Of a DNA stretch of 60,000 bases, positions 22,981 to 35,615 are shown one piece after another. Every line of letters starts with the position of its first letter. The first letter of the stretch is position 1. A model generated the notes under the pieces. It did not search any database. It was not told where the DNA came from and saw nothing but the letters and a program-made list of their open reading frames with translations. Both the position numbers and the translations under genes were made by a program. The DNA is from Owenia fusiformis (Eukaryota > Annelida > Polychaeta > Sabellida > Oweniidae), in the NCBI GenBank assembly GCA_903813345.2, contig CAIIXF020000002.1:32446109-32506108 (forward strand), given 5' to 3'.

Positions 22981-23216
22981 AAGTTAGGTGGATTAATTTG
23001 AAAATTTCAAATGATATTGTTATCTAGAGAAGTTTATGCTCAACACTTTTAATTTAACAATCTATAATTTTATGAATATGATATTTATTCATCAAAATAA
23101 TTCTTGGTTGATATATATATTTTAACAGAATCTATACTCCATGGAAATGTTTATATTTTTAAGTAAGATTTGAAATCAATACTGCACAAACAATGGGATT
23201 CATGATTTTTGTAAAA

Positions 23217-23410
23217 ACGACTAATCTCGGTTTGGAGAACGAAGTTCATCAGTCTACTGCATGTTACACCTGATTGGAGAATTTTTATATTTTTACATAT
23301 TGTAGATTTAAATGTCCTCTTTTGAATATCCACAATTTAATTTGGATGTTATTTCTATATTTTTCATAAAAAAATTATTAGCGCAGTAGACTGATGATAC
23401 TAAATGATAC
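23217..23410. mobile_element. Partial CTCGGTTTGGAGAAC MITE
   Basis: Starts CTCGGTTTGGAGAACGAAGTT, then carries, in opposite order, the TTAAATGTCCTCTTTTGAAT and AATTTAATTTGG words of the element at 8322-8716. One end only; decayed. Confidence 0.6.
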
Positions 23411-23459
23411 ATTGTTTGAATAATGAATTGTAACCTACTAGAAAACAAGTAGAATCATT

Positions 23460-23606
23460 GGGGTCGAGTTGAATAAGGGTTGAGTTGACCATGGGTTGAA
23501 ATGACTTGGGGCTGACTTGACTAAGGGTTGAGTTGACTTGGGGTCGACTTGACTAAGGGTTGAGTTGACTTGGGTTGAGTTGACTTGGGGTTGAGTTGAC
23601 CAGGAA
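23460..23606. repeat. Minisatellite of TTGAC words (minus orientation)
   Basis: Units such as TTGACTAAGGGTTGAGTTGA and CTTGGGGTCGACTTGAC repeat irregularly. It is the reverse complement of the array at 22060-22180. The two arrays bracket the small element and the MITE fragment between them. Confidence 0.75.
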
Positions 23607-25648
23607 GCCATACATGATAGGGGACACCAAGTTTTACAGCTGCACACCCTCCTTAGGTGGTCTATGGCCAAACCAGGGGGTGCTACCACTTCGTCAGGGT
23701 CCCACAATTGCAACAAAAGGAACATCAAGCTTGGGGAAGATGTGTCCTTGAGTAGATTGAATTTGGTTTTTGGACTCTGTATTTCCAACCTTATCTTACT
23801 ATTTAATTATTTTATAATTGTTGTTGTTACAATATGGTCAATGGACTTAAATTTTTCGTTTTTCGTCAGGTCAACCTTACGTTGCTTACTTATTTGTTTA
23901 TTAATATATATATCCGTCCTTTGGCACATTTAAAGTATTTTATTAAATGCTTTATTTGCCAAAAACGGATTTACATACATGGAATCAAGTGAAGTAATGT
24001 ACAAGAGGAGGAAATAAAATTCTAAATAAGAGATTCATAAACACTAGTAGACATTATAAGTAGACATAATGCGAAAGCACCTCGAGAAATTTCAGATGTG
24101 TAGCTCAAGTGGGTCAAATTTTATGAGCATACAACATTTTCTCTAAATGTCTTCTATTCCGTTGCAGACACACATGGATTCTACACAAAAATGCCACCCG
24201 GCTTCTGTAACATAACCTTGTAAACACTATAATAAGTGTGACTTTCATGGAAATGAGGTCCATTCAATTAAAGACAAAAATAATGTAGTTGTCATTGATA
24301 GAATCATAATAACCTATTTCCAAAATAATGTTACAAAAGGTGGGTGTCATTTTTTTGTTTAAGATCCAGTTGTGGAATAGACGACAGATTTTGTAACGCT
24401 CATAAATGTTAATCTAGGCGAGCTAGTCATCTGAAACTTCTCGTGGAGTTGCAAAATGGAGTGTGATATTAATGTGCGAAAAAATCAGAATATCTTCAGA
24501 CAAAAAATTATTAAACATTTTGTGAGTGGGTGTCATTTTTTGTGTCACGCGGTACTAGATATAGTATTGAAATAAAAGTTAGCACAGTGATCACACTAAA
24601 TGGTGATAATTGGAAACCATAAATATACACTGAACACACAGAATAACCACAAAGAGCTTAAAACAATGAACCCCTATACAGTTTAAGTTAAAATATAGTT
24701 ACCCTGCACGCCGATTCTAGTTATAAACTAAAGATGAAGATGAAGCTCTCTTATTAGAAGCGAAGTCGAACGAATGCAATGGGTAAAATATAGTGGACAT
24801 AATATAAATATTTGATATCAAAAGCATGAACAATCAAATCATAAATAAGTTTTAGACCATTGATGTCAAACATATTCACCTTAAAGCGGACATGTATAGG
24901 GTGTCCCAAAAGTATGCCCCTCCCCCCCCCCCCCCTAGGTAGACATACAACAATGTTCCCATAGTATGTATCATATATCATTTTAAAGCTTGTGCAACGT
25001 TACATTGATTTGCTAAGTATCATGGTTCAACTCACAAATGGGAAATTGTTAAATACATTTCAAAATGTACTGTTTTACCAAAATTAAAGTTTAGTTTTAC
25101 AGAAAATTAAAAGTCGCCGCGTCTCCCTTGGCCATATTAACAGTAGCAATTCTCTCCCGATATGGCCTTAAATACACTGCAAATAGGGGTATGGCATTAA
25201 ATAATCCTAATAAAACCTTTTTAAGGCATTTTAGAAGAGTTTCCTGGGAGTATCTGCCCTTATTTACCGACCTCTTTTTACAACTCAATATCCATCCTCT
25301 CTATAATGATATCACCCATATTTTTGGTCACATTCAGGTTTGCGGTGTTTCCAGGATACTGATTTTAACTTTAATTTTGGCCAAACACTAAGTTTTGAAA
25401 TGCCTGTAACTTTTTCCCATTTGTAAATTGAACGATGATACTTGGCAAATCACCCTGTATACTACATGGATAATACATAGCAGAGGTTGTAGTGAGTGTG
25501 TCACCCATCATCTGATCACCCGGGGGTCTTCGCTTGATAAAGTACCCGTATTTTCCGGAATCCCTTTTGGTTGATATTGGTAAAAACGGGATATCTGAAG
25601 GCCGTACTCTGGCAAAATGGGCTAGCTACGCCTTTAAATCACTGTTAA
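23607..25648. other. Intergenic region between genes B and C
   Basis: No gene recognised. A weak inverted pair (about 24079-24112 with 24415-24455) suggests a decayed MITE. At 24895 a TATAGGGTGTCCC mariner-like end is followed by a run of Cs. A further pair (25007-25052 with 25410-25461, ending CACCCTGTATA) brackets an ORF (25128-25391) with no recognisable domain. Confidence 0.45.
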
Positions 25649-26108
25649 AAACTACTTTGACGGACCGTCAATGTAACAAAATGGATGAACTTCCTGAATA
25701 CGTGTTTTTTGTTTTTTCGATTTAAACCTACTTATAAGTCAAGTTGCGGATTATCATTTGGCACAATTAGAAAAGCTCTCGGTTTGGAATTTGATTTATA
25801 AATGTAATTTATACATTAAGACCATCGCTTTTGTTACATTGACGTAAGTCGTCTAAGTAACATACATTGGTAATATAATGGACTTTCGTCAATGTTACAA
25901 AAGCGAGGGAATAATTATATGAATTGCAACTTCATTAACAAAACATATTCCAAATCTAAGAAACTTCTAAAGCAAGACTATATTTTCTAGCTTTGTGCAA
26001 AATTATAATCTGGAACTTGACTTAGTAGGTTTAGATCGAGAAAACAAAAAACTCGTAACCAGTATAAGTTCAACCATTTTGCTAGATTGACGTTCTGTCA
26101 AAGTAACT
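25649..26108. mobile_element. Foldback palindrome, about 460 bp, GTCAATGTTAC type
   Basis: The outer left ACTTTGACGG-CCGTCAATGT mirrors the outer right end at 26085-26107. Near the centre, CGCTTTTGTTACATTGACG (25826) mirrors CGTCAATGTTACAAAAGCG (25888). Each arm is itself bounded by inverted copies of the GTCAATGT.ACAAAA motif, so the unit looks like two MITEs joined head to head. It lies just downstream of gene C and is non-coding. Confidence 0.72.
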
Positions 26109-26412
26109 AGTTGTGGAACAGTGTGAATGGCGATATAAATACTGCAACAAACAAGATACGCATGTGTATGATGGGTATATGTTATACATTTATTATTTCA
26201 TAAAGTACACACTACCTGAGGGGAAGCATTTAACTACCTTTTGGCACCGGTCAAAAATGTGAGTTTCGAGGTTTATGTTAATGATCTGATTCATTATTTG
26301 TTACTACAACTAACAGTTCTGTTGTCTGTATTTGCAATATGTTTTTATATGTTTTATATGTTTTTTTATACTCCACAGTTCAATGCGTATATGCGTGGTA
26401 GAGAATTCTCAT

Positions 26413-29400
26413 CTAGTTAATTCTATAAACGAATCTCAAACCATCTTCCTCTCCTACTACATATGGAATCAATTCTCTTTTCAGCAATGTCCATAATTTG
26501 TTATCCTCGTGAGCTTTTAACGTGTCCTCAAATCCAGCCAAATAGGGTTTAGCCAAGCCAGCTTTGTTTAATTGGATAATCAGTATGCCACCTAAAGGGA
26601 TAAAACACATTTTGAATCATGAATTTTGAAATCTCAACAATAGCTTTTTAAGAATCAAAATAATTCTAGCAAAGCAGTCGGATATAATCGTAAGGTTGTC
26701 GGTTTGATTCCCACCAAGGTGGAATGAATTTCTCACATCTCTCAATTATCATAGGATTTGATGATCCTATATTTAAATGGACTATAGTTTATCACTTTTT
26801 TGACCACTGTTAATGACAGGCTTAATTCGGGCCATAAGCCAGGGGTACATTGGTCGGCCATAATCACCGGCCCCCACCTGGTTATATAGTCGTTACAATG
26901 TACGTCTTGGTTCAAAATGGATGAACTTCAATTGATGGAAATTTTTATTGTCATAATTTTCACCAAGAATCGAGTGAGAATTCTCAACTTCGGCAACCAG
27001 GACAACACAACACAATACAATCAAATCGTTATGAATGCTCATACGATTAGTGGAGCCGCTGAATATATTTGCTCGTGGCTGGCTAGCTACTAGTCATATA
27101 TTTTTGCCTAACCCTGAGTGCCAAGGAAACCAGAATGATCCAGCTACATAAAGACGTAACGTCTATGTAACCAGTGATAATAATGATGAATACGAAACAA
27201 AATGTAGGAATGTTAATATTTGGTGAATTATAGTGCGCTACCAGCTCCTTTATTAGAGGCCCTAAATTATCATGCCAAAAACACGTTAATACGTAATGAT
27301 AGTACCTCACTGGAAATTTTGTCGCGAACTTCAAAATTACCTATTGTCACTTATTTTTACACCTCTTTTATCAAATTTGGAACACATGTTCTTTGCACTA
27401 TTTCTAACACTCAAATTTTGTTTTTTTAAATGCCACATCTGGAGGTTATGGTGACCAAAAGAGTTTTTGGATTGATTTTCGATTTCTTGCAAAAATGTAA
27501 ATTCTGAAAAGTATGAAGGTATAAAAGGATCCAGATTTGCTTCAAAGTCTCTCATGATCAACCCTACAACTGCATACTTTACAAAACTGGAAAAAGCCAG
27601 TATCAATGTAGTTATGCTACTCCATATTGAACATCCTGGAGAATTGTTCAATAAAGCCATCCAGCAGAGTGTATGCAGATAGCATCCACTTGACTCACCA
27701 AAGGACGAGTATGGTTGCATGATTGTTGGTCTTTTGTCATTTGAGGAGTATCTTCAAGCACTAAAATGATATCTTGCAGCAAATAGGAGACTTCAGTTTT
27801 TTATGAACATACAGGGGGAACTGATTTTGCAAATAGGATATCAAAGAGTTATGTTGCCCAGCGCAGAGCCTGTCAGGGTCGCAATAGATAGTTTTTTCAA
27901 TTTCCTGAACAGCAATACCGATAAATAGAAGACATTGACTCTAATATTCAACAACATTCACAGTCATGCTATTTATAGAGTTGTTAATACAGGGCTCTCA
28001 AAGATTATCTTTATTTAAACCCATACCCGGATATATATGAATGAATAAAGTTACGACGATGTGAATAAAAAGTTTGTGATCTAAACCTAAACAACCCAAT
28101 AAGATGTGTACTAATGATTGACTTTCCTATTATCTCAAAATCTGCTTGGAACTATACCATTGGATTACAAGAGAAAATTCTTGGGATCAAGGAAGGGTTA
28201 CCGTTTACACAATTTGAGAAATTATTGGCAAACATGAAACCTATTTAAAACAGCATAAATATTATTCAAAAGCGACCGTAATAATGATTCCCAGCCCTCT
28301 GAAGTTTGAGAAATAACAATACCTGGGTGTTAATCCATATATAATCCTTGAAAATGAGAAATATTTTTTAGGATTATATGGTGCAATCTTATAGTCAATA
28401 AAATATTTTAAAGTGTATTGATGTTTTTTAGATGAAAAACACAAGCGGAATGCATGAAAAAGCTCCCCAGATTCATTCTACAAACAACTCACGGACCTTT
28501 CATGGAAAATAAGTAAAAATTAGTGACACTATTTAATTTCGAAGACAAGATTTCCTGTGGGGTGCTATAATATTATATATCATATCTTACCTGGCTTAAG
28601 GACTCTTATGATTTCTAAGAAACAGTCTTGTCTGGCGTGACCAGTTACAAAGCAAGCAGTCGCCACAGCACCCCCATACGTATCTAAAATATTATATAAT
28701 ACTGTAGACATGAAGCGATTGGGTCGGCAGAAAACGATCTAACAAGAGAATACTTGCATCATGCAAAACAATTCTGCGCTGTAAACAGAGGAATTGAAAT
28801 AAATCCAAAGGAGCACGTAGGTTATCGCAAACAATTTCAGAAGGTTGTATCTTGGATTATGCCTATTTTCTGACAATGAAGACAGGTTTTTTCTTTTCGA
28901 TCAATTCATTATCTCAAAGAAAATTATATACAGTAATAATAAAGTCAAACAAACTCTGAAGTATTTAACTAGCAATCAACCCATCAACACACTTTTTCAA
29001 AGATGTTGACCCCATTTTCACTAAAAATGCAATCATTTTTTACAATGTTTAATGCATTACTATTCTCTATTTTGATGTATCAAATAGTTCTTGAAAGAAA
29101 AACTTAATTGCTTTAAAATAAGTGTTCCCCATGTTATTTCTCCATTGAAAAATCTCATGCTATCCATTGGTTTCAGTTCATTTTGGTCATCCAAATTCAG
29201 TATCTTTAAAGTCCCTGGAGCAATCAACTTTTCCTTTTAAGAAATCGAACATGTCTCAAAGCACATTCTAATTATGCATTCAACAATATAATAAAAGGTT
29301 GGTGAAAATTAGGTCAACATTTTTGAAAAAGTATGTTGATAGGTCCATTGCCCCTTCAATATCACTTAGGTCTGATTAACTAATTTATCAATATATATAC

Positions 29401-32400
29401 TTTTCTTGAAGATAATGAATGGATCTAAAAGATATACCAATGTTAATGATCAGACAATATTCATAATTCAAGTTAGAATCGTTTGAAATTGTTTGCGATA
29501 ACCTACGTGCTCCTTTCCACGTTTAAATGTCGTTATTTATCTTTTTCTTATCGTCGACAAATAACACATAGAAAATGGCGCTCGTGTTCGAATATATGTC
29601 ATTTTAGTGTTTCACATACTGTCCTCAATATCCAATCTGTTTGGTCCCATATAGTCACATATAAGCCTTTTATAGATATTTTTCCCCACGGCCTTGTCCA
29701 GCATAGCTTGACAGGCATCCAATGCGTCTATGTGAGTGAACCCCAACCTCTTCAACTAAAAAAACAAATGTTAAAGACATGTTTAACAAACTTCTCTGTG
29801 GCAATTTTTTATTCACTTTTCTTTTGATTTCTTAACACCATAATATTAACTAACTCCCTATTATTCATTATTCTAACTAACGAATTTTGGCATACTAGTG
29901 CACGGGTCTTCTTCATATTTGATAGAAAGATGTATATTGGTGAAAAGATGTACACAACAATTATTTTAAATTATTAGAAAGGCAGAACATTTTCAGGAAT
30001 AGTTTTTCATTTTAAACTAAAGCAATAAATGTTTTAGTTTGAAATTTTGGTAGTACATGCATTGCTATATTAACTCAAATTGGAGGAATTTTAGAGCAGA
30101 TCCCAATTATGATATTGCTTTTCAGATTCCTGCCTCAGAAAATTCAAAATGGCTGCAGAGAGCAGGAATTCTCAATAACATAGATGTCTCTTCAAAGCAT
30201 GGCTATATTATACTTTGATAGATCATAAATGTGGCAATGTCGAATGCTTACTTAATTTAGAAGAAAGGAAAAAATGATCATTGAAACATATTACACACTC
30301 GCTCAAATATGACACAAAGTCTGATTTGCTTTAATATTGAACCAAAAAAAATAACTCACATAAAAAACATTTGAAGTTGAGAGATCATTAGACATGCATG
30401 CACATTAGCGCAAGCTAAACAAAGTGCATGTTTTTTAATTTCTTTTGATTAAAAATATGGCGACACTTCTATAAAGATGAATGTATCATGTAATACAAAC
30501 AACTTCGCCATCTTTCAATGACATTGATAAAAGCTTGATAAATTGAAAATATTTTTTGATCAATTATTGTAAGCTTTGATGTGGTCCGTTTGAGCTGTTT
30601 TTGGTGTCAAATGAAAGATAGGGTTTTTATCAATACATTGGACATTCTATAGAATTCAAATAAAAGTCTTCATTTAGAAAGGCAATTTAGAATAGATTGA
30701 AAATATTGTATAGCTTTTTTCTGATTCTGGCCTTGTAAGATTCAAAATGGTCTGATCTCTTCGAAGTACATGCACGGCTATCAATTGAAGGAATTTTAGA
30801 GCAGATCCCAATTATTAAATTATTAAAGTGAGTTAAATGAAAATAGCTGGCCTCAAATAAAGAGATACCGAATTGAAAGAGCAATGACGTCATTTGATGA
30901 AGAATACTACTGACCAGTACATAAAGTATATTCTACGCAAAAATTATACTCCCAGCTACTTATTCACTGTTTTTATCTTTCTAATTTGTGTGGCATGGGA
31001 ACTGTTTCAGTTTCAAGTAGGTTTAAGGTGGCCTAAAGTGCTGTTTATTTTTTTCGTGAAGCCACTCAGTAAAATTACGATTTATCTGCACCCTGATGTC
31101 CAATCAACATCATTCGAGTCTCTGTGTATTCCTGACACGTTTAATGACAACGTCCACCTAACTGACGTAATTCATGAGTGAAATCGAGAAGACAAAAATA
31201 CGTGACATTCTTTCAGAATTTTTTATAATAACTATTTACAAAAATGTTCCCGAGACATTAATTCATTTAGGTAAGGTTTGTTTTAAAGTCGAAAAGCCCA
31301 AATAAGACAATACAAACCCAGATAAAACCCGTAAGAATCCAGAGTTCATGTAATGATTTACGTTCATGTAAACAAGTAAAGTACAATCCCTGGCACTGGT
31401 CTACGTGACATGTAAAACGTTGGAGAATGGGAGGGAATTCCAATGCGGGATAGACTGTGAACTGTGTCAGCATGAAGTTGAGACTTTAGAGCACTTTACG
31501 TTGTTTTGTCCAAATAACAATGAAAACAGGATCCAAATACAAGTAGCGATAAACAGATACTTGAATGATGAGCACGTGACGACATCTAACAAACTGAAAT
31601 TGGTCTACGGAGGCGATGAGCGTGTCAGTCATGTTGAACTCAAGGCAACTCAAGACTCAAGTTTGTGAGTCTCAAACTTTGTCCTCCCGATTTCAGTCAT
31701 GAATTACGTCAATTTTGCGTGCAAACTGTTCCCGGACGCTCAAACGTGCCAGGAACACAAAGATACTTCAATGATCTTGATTGGACATCAGGTTGCAGAG
31801 AATTGGTAATTTTACTAAGTGGCTTCACGAAAAAATAAAAAGGCTATACGCCTCGTTAAGTACTTCTGACAAATTGTGCATTATGCTCTAATATCGACTT
31901 ACTTTTTAGTTCTGCATATCTACATAACAGAAATAAGAAAAAACAGACAAGAATATTCGATCAGCAAAATATGTACCAGATATAGTGCTTACCTCTCCTC
32001 CAACAATACCAGTACCAGCAGCAAAATCCATGACTGGTGTACTCTTATCTTTCACGTATTCTGCCAACTGTCTTGCAGCAGCCAATGGTGTTGAGGTGTT
32101 GAAACCATTGAGATAAAGATCCTGAATTAAGAAAAATTCAATGTGTACAATATTTGGAACTTTAAAAATAATAGTCATATTTCTCTGTATTTAAAAACGT
32201 TATTCTTAAATTCGTACTTCGTACTAGATAAAGTAATTGATTGATGAGCAAGAATAACATGTCTTTTCAAAGAAAAAAATAAATAAAAAGATTAAACTAC
32301 AAATATTTAATACCATTGAGGTGAACACATGTGCATCTTTCACAAGTGATATTCCACGAAGCCCGATGGACTAGTGGAATAGAGAGTGAGGAATGTGACA

Positions 32401-33374
32401 ATGATATTATAAATATATTCATCGTAATTAACTGGTAATATGCCGCTCCGTTACCTCTTATACAGGGATCAAACTATTGAAAGCCATATACAGGGTGTAA
32501 ATGGCGTTGTGCCCCCTTCCACAGCATAAACTAGGAGAAGCAACTATACAGTCTGTATGGTGCATAGACTTTTTTGGTCTCGATGAATAGTACAACAAGG
32601 TCATTTCGAAGGGCAATAATTGAAATAACAAGAACTGAACGTTAACGATATCTCATTTCCCGGGAAAAATTGCCGGTCGTTAATGCATTATTGACCGGCA
32701 ATACAACCACTATGACGTCACATACTGCTCAGATCATTATAGTAAAATCAATGCCTTCTAAACTAGCACTAATACCCCTAGAACAGGCCCGGTAAGGTGG
32801 TAATAATACCCAAGCAACAACTCCGACTTGAAAACCGCAGAGCACATGGGGTCCATATTGATGGATAAAACATAGCAACTTGTGGAAGCTGAAGCTTACA
32901 AAGACACTGCAGCTCTTTTCCATGCCCCTTTAACTTCATATCCAGCTTGACTGGCAGCCATTTTAGGCTGCCTAAGATGGTCATACTCACTTTTAAATGA
33001 AATTTAAGAAATGACTTATTTTCTATTATGTATCTTCATCTTTTCACACTTTAACTGCAATTGAATTTGTGTGTACCTTTCCCAGTTTATGCTGTGGATG
33101 GGGGGGGGGGGGGCACAACGCCATTTGACTCCCTGTATATATATACTATAAATATAAAATACACATGTAAATGTACCTTGTCGTAAGTTGCTGCCCAATT
33201 GTCATATATGTTATCAACGTCTTTTTGTGTGAGGTTTACGTTAGACACCTTTACAAACAGCGCATGCGCATCATCTGCGGTCTTCGCCCCATCACCAAAC
33301 GCAATGTCAGCAGCTCTAGACAAAAAATTGATTTTTTCAAACGGATTTTTGCCGAACTCTTTCGGACAAGCCAA
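26413..33374 (-). CDS. METTL27: METTL27-like methyltransferase gene C, five exons
   Basis: Exons on the minus strand: 33374-33177 (N-terminal region with GDGAKTADDAHALF, ending DNWAATYDK), 32121-31993 (motif I VMDFAAGTGIVGGE), 29755-29620 (HIDALDACQAML, LICDYMGPN), 28683-28591 (GAVATACFVTGH, EIIRVLKPG) and 26591-26413 (final region, AGFEDTLKAHEDNKLWTLL, stop TAG-free to TAA at 26413). Exons 2-5 have the same lengths and phases as gene B, giving about 244 codons. The role is as for gene B: SAM binding is clear and the substrate is unknown. Oddity: the first exon opens with TTG at 33374 and has an in-frame stop ten bases further upstream (33384-33386), so no ATG is visible. Either a short upstream coding exon supplies the start or the gene is damaged. 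Introns carry a SINE and several MITEs. Confidence 0.85.
26662..26885 (-). repeat. tRNA-derived SINE, copy in gene C intron 4
   Basis: Shares its body with the SINE at 55630: GGTTTGATTCCCACC (B-box-like, 26701), CACATCTCTC.ATTAT.ATAGG and CGGGCCATAAGCC...TTGGTCGGCCATAAT. The A-box region is degenerate. It sits about 70 bp upstream of the last exon, the same place as in gene D, so it predates the C/D duplication. The promoter-like boxes read on the plus strand, opposite to the gene. Confidence 0.65.
28807..29515. mobile_element. MITE, about 710 bp, in gene C intron 3
   Basis: Left end AAAGGAGCACGTAGGTTATC with GCAAACAATTTCA mirrors the right end (29480-29515) almost perfectly. The homologous intron of gene D lacks it, so the insertion came after the duplication. 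Non-coding and AT-rich. Confidence 0.78.
30060..30890. other. Gene C intron 2, unclassified repeats
   Basis: A diverged direct repeat: AGGAATTTTAGAGCAGATCC occurs at about 30083 and 30789, each near a partial CTTGTAAGATTCAAAATGG-like segment. No exon was found. Confidence 0.45.
31405..31668 (+). pseudogene. LINE ORF2 C-terminal fragment (zinc motif)
   Basis: The frame encodes CELCQHEVETLEHFTLFCP, the CxxC...H....C block near the C-terminus of many LINE ORF2 proteins; compare CPLCSKENDTLEHFLLRC at 50675. The fragment is short, lies in gene C intron 2 and is antisense to it. Upstream reverse transcriptase sequence is absent. Confidence 0.62.
32491..33135. mobile_element. Mariner-type MITE in gene C intron 1
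   Basis: The left end CAGGGTGTAAATGGCGTTGT, then GCCCCC and CCACAGCATAAACT, is mirrored at the right end (33075-33135), where the C tract reads as a long G run. TA flanks both ends. About 645 bp, with no transposase. Confidence 0.75.
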
Positions 33375-33520
33375 TTCTTTTCTTTAACATGGCTTTATGC
33401 AATATCATTACTTACCTAGCAAGTATGAAGAGAATGTTTATAAAGTGTGGGTAGAAGTCAAAGGTCAAATATTTGGCATGATGGATTCCACTTAACCTTG
33501 ATATGTTGTGAATCACCCAG

Positions 33521-33702
33521 GCCCGTAGCCAGAGGGGGAGCTGGGGGAGCGGAAGTCCCCCCCCTGGCCAGAAATTCTTTCAAAATCATGCAGTTTTTCA
33601 CCATTCTGAGAATTTTACACATGATTTTTAGCCAAAATTGTGAAAAAGCTCCCCCTCCCTTGGAAAAAAGCTCCCCCTCCTGGTAAAAGCTGGCTACGGG
33701 CA
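33521..33702. mobile_element. CCCGTAGCCAG MITE, copy 1
   Basis: Inverted ends GCCCGTAGCCA and TGGCTACGGGC. The interior is GGCCAGAAATTCTTTCAAAA, TCATGCAGTTTTTCAC and AAAGCTCCCCCTCC. A diverged copy lies at 38812-39003 and a one-sided fragment near 19895. Overlapping ORFs on both strands are by-products. Confidence 0.75.
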
Positions 33703-33719
33703 AGTCACCTATACCATTT

Positions 33720-34008
33720 GTTAAGAATGTGTGGAATAAATTTTATATGTGATGTTTACAAAAATGGCCAGATCATTTCTCATGATGTTTCATCAGCAGG
33801 CAGAAATGCTAAAACATGGATGCAATATCAAACTTTGAAACAAACACTCAAAAGTGAGATTATATTAGAATATCAAAATGTAGTTCCTGAAGAAACTTTA
33901 GACTTCAACGATACAGATTTGCAGTACTTAAAAATATATGGAATAGGTAAAGTAAATAATTACAAAAATATACTGATAGCAAAGGTCAATGTGCAGTATT
34001 GCAAGTGA
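33720..34008 (+). pseudogene. Possible LINE-derived coding fragment
   Basis: The open frame reads FICDVYKNGQIISH, then NAKTWMQYQTLKQTL and ends TGA at 34008. Its composition and the W..Y..L pattern resemble the region between the reverse transcriptase and C-terminal zinc motif of some LINE ORF2 proteins. No diagnostic motif is present, so this is tentative. It abuts the MITE at 33988. Confidence 0.3.
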
Positions 34009-34683
34009 TTTTAGACGGTCATATCTTTCACCATGAGTACTTTTTGAGTAGCATAAATACAGTGTTTTTTATCAAAACAATATGTTTTCTTTCAAGTGAA
34101 GTCCCCAGGATGATAAAAATATCAATCGAACAATCGAGAAATTATAAATAGGGACCCCACTTCGACAATGTTTTCAAAATGTTGCATTTATTTGCTCAAA
34201 AGAGGATCTTCTTTTTCTGATTTTTATTGCATGAAATCATTATTCAACAAGGGGTCTAAAACATCTTCAAAAATAGAATGGTATTGAAGTCTAGTTTTGA
34301 AGATATCAATTTTCGATGACCAAAATCATGCTGAAAACAATGGATGTGGAAAAATAACATGGGAAATGTGGTTTTTAACTTTATCGCATTTCAATACCCA
34401 TCCCCTTTTCAGAAGTTATTAATATAGTGTAGAAGAAGCTTTTGATACATTTAAATTGAGAAAAACAAGATCCTCTTTTTAGAAAATAGGCCTTACATTT
34501 TTTAAAAAGTGACAAGGTGGGGTCCTAATTCATATTTATTTAGAAATTTGGATAGATATTTTACTATCATGCGGACTTCACTTTAAAGAAAACATTTTTA
34601 ATAAAAACCACTGTATTTATACCCAGAAAATACCCATGGTGAAAGATATGACTGTCTAAAATCACTTGCCATACTGCACATGG
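33988..34683. mobile_element. MITE, about 695 bp, with TIRs over 100 bp
   Basis: The left end CATGTGCAGT-like with GCAAGTGATTTTAGACGGTC and ATATCTTTCACCATG is mirrored at 34570-34683. The match extends inward past GAAGTCC, so the TIRs exceed 100 bp with small differences. AT-rich, no transposase. Confidence 0.72.
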
Positions 34684-35615
34684 ACTTTATCTATCCACAA
34701 ATGGTATATTGAAAAATGTGTGAGCATTATAAATACTCTTTTTGAATTCAAAACCTCATCTTTGTACCATACCTGTAAATAATTATGTTTAACTGAAATA
34801 AATGATTTAAAAAAAGAATGCATGAGCTCCTTTGGAATTAATTATAGCATTAATAAGTATGCTTATAACAGTATAAAGGCATGTTTAAAAAGATGCTCAC
34901 TATTTTCAAATATCAAATCTCATTTCTATTGAAAACGAAAATTCTGACGCAATTTATAGCATAATGGGGTCCCTGCACTTGATGGGCCCTATCTCAGCTT
35001 ATCTGGGTTCTAACTCTTAAATATTCACCAAGGTAAAATTTGACATTAAATTATGAGGTCGGGAATACTGGAATTTTCATTAATTTTGAGATCTTTCTCA
35101 AGCATAGCTTTATTATTCTAAAATTAAGGGCAATTTCAAATATTGTATTGTTGATTCGAGCCTCATATCAGGAAATTCAAAAGGACTGTCTAGTTTAGGA
35201 TTTCGCAATTATATAAGATATGGCCTAAACTTTTGAATTTCCCCTTTGTCCCTGTATACCCCTTCTTCAAAAGATTTTGTCATATTTTATCATGAACCAA
35301 CTTAAAATGTATTTTCTTGTTTACATATAGAATGAACTTTCTTTTTTCGAATATTGAGAGATAGTACTTCAATTTGTTTTTTCATAATATGGAGCAAACA
35401 AAGACGTGTCAATTTATATTGTAATATCCTACATACTTATATTTCAAGGGTAGTTGAAGAATAATCAAGCTCGATAACACATCATGTTAATGAATGTTAA
35501 GACAGTACTATTTATAATTTTCTTCAAATAATTAAGGCTGTGGCAGCATATCATCAATATTACATAAATGAACTCGAAATAAATGTTTTAGTGAGAGTTC
35601 GAAGAAACGAAAGAC
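34684..35615. other. AT-rich region with a dispersed repeat
   Basis: Around 34845-35030 lies a repeat related to 44325-44625 (shared words TAAGTAT..GCTTATAAC, AATATCAAATCT.ATTTCTAT and CCTATCTC.GC.TA.CTGGGTTC). No gene was seen. Confidence 0.5.

Noticed and set aside
23438-23788. A minus-strand ORF with STQPLVKS-type repeats
   Set aside because: The repeated part is simply the minisatellite translated; the remaining part has no recognised domain.
27337-27720. A 127-residue minus-strand ORF in gene C intron 4 as a gene
   Set aside because: No recognisable domain, no start context, and it lies within an intron of repeats; perhaps a decayed transposon, but I cannot show it.
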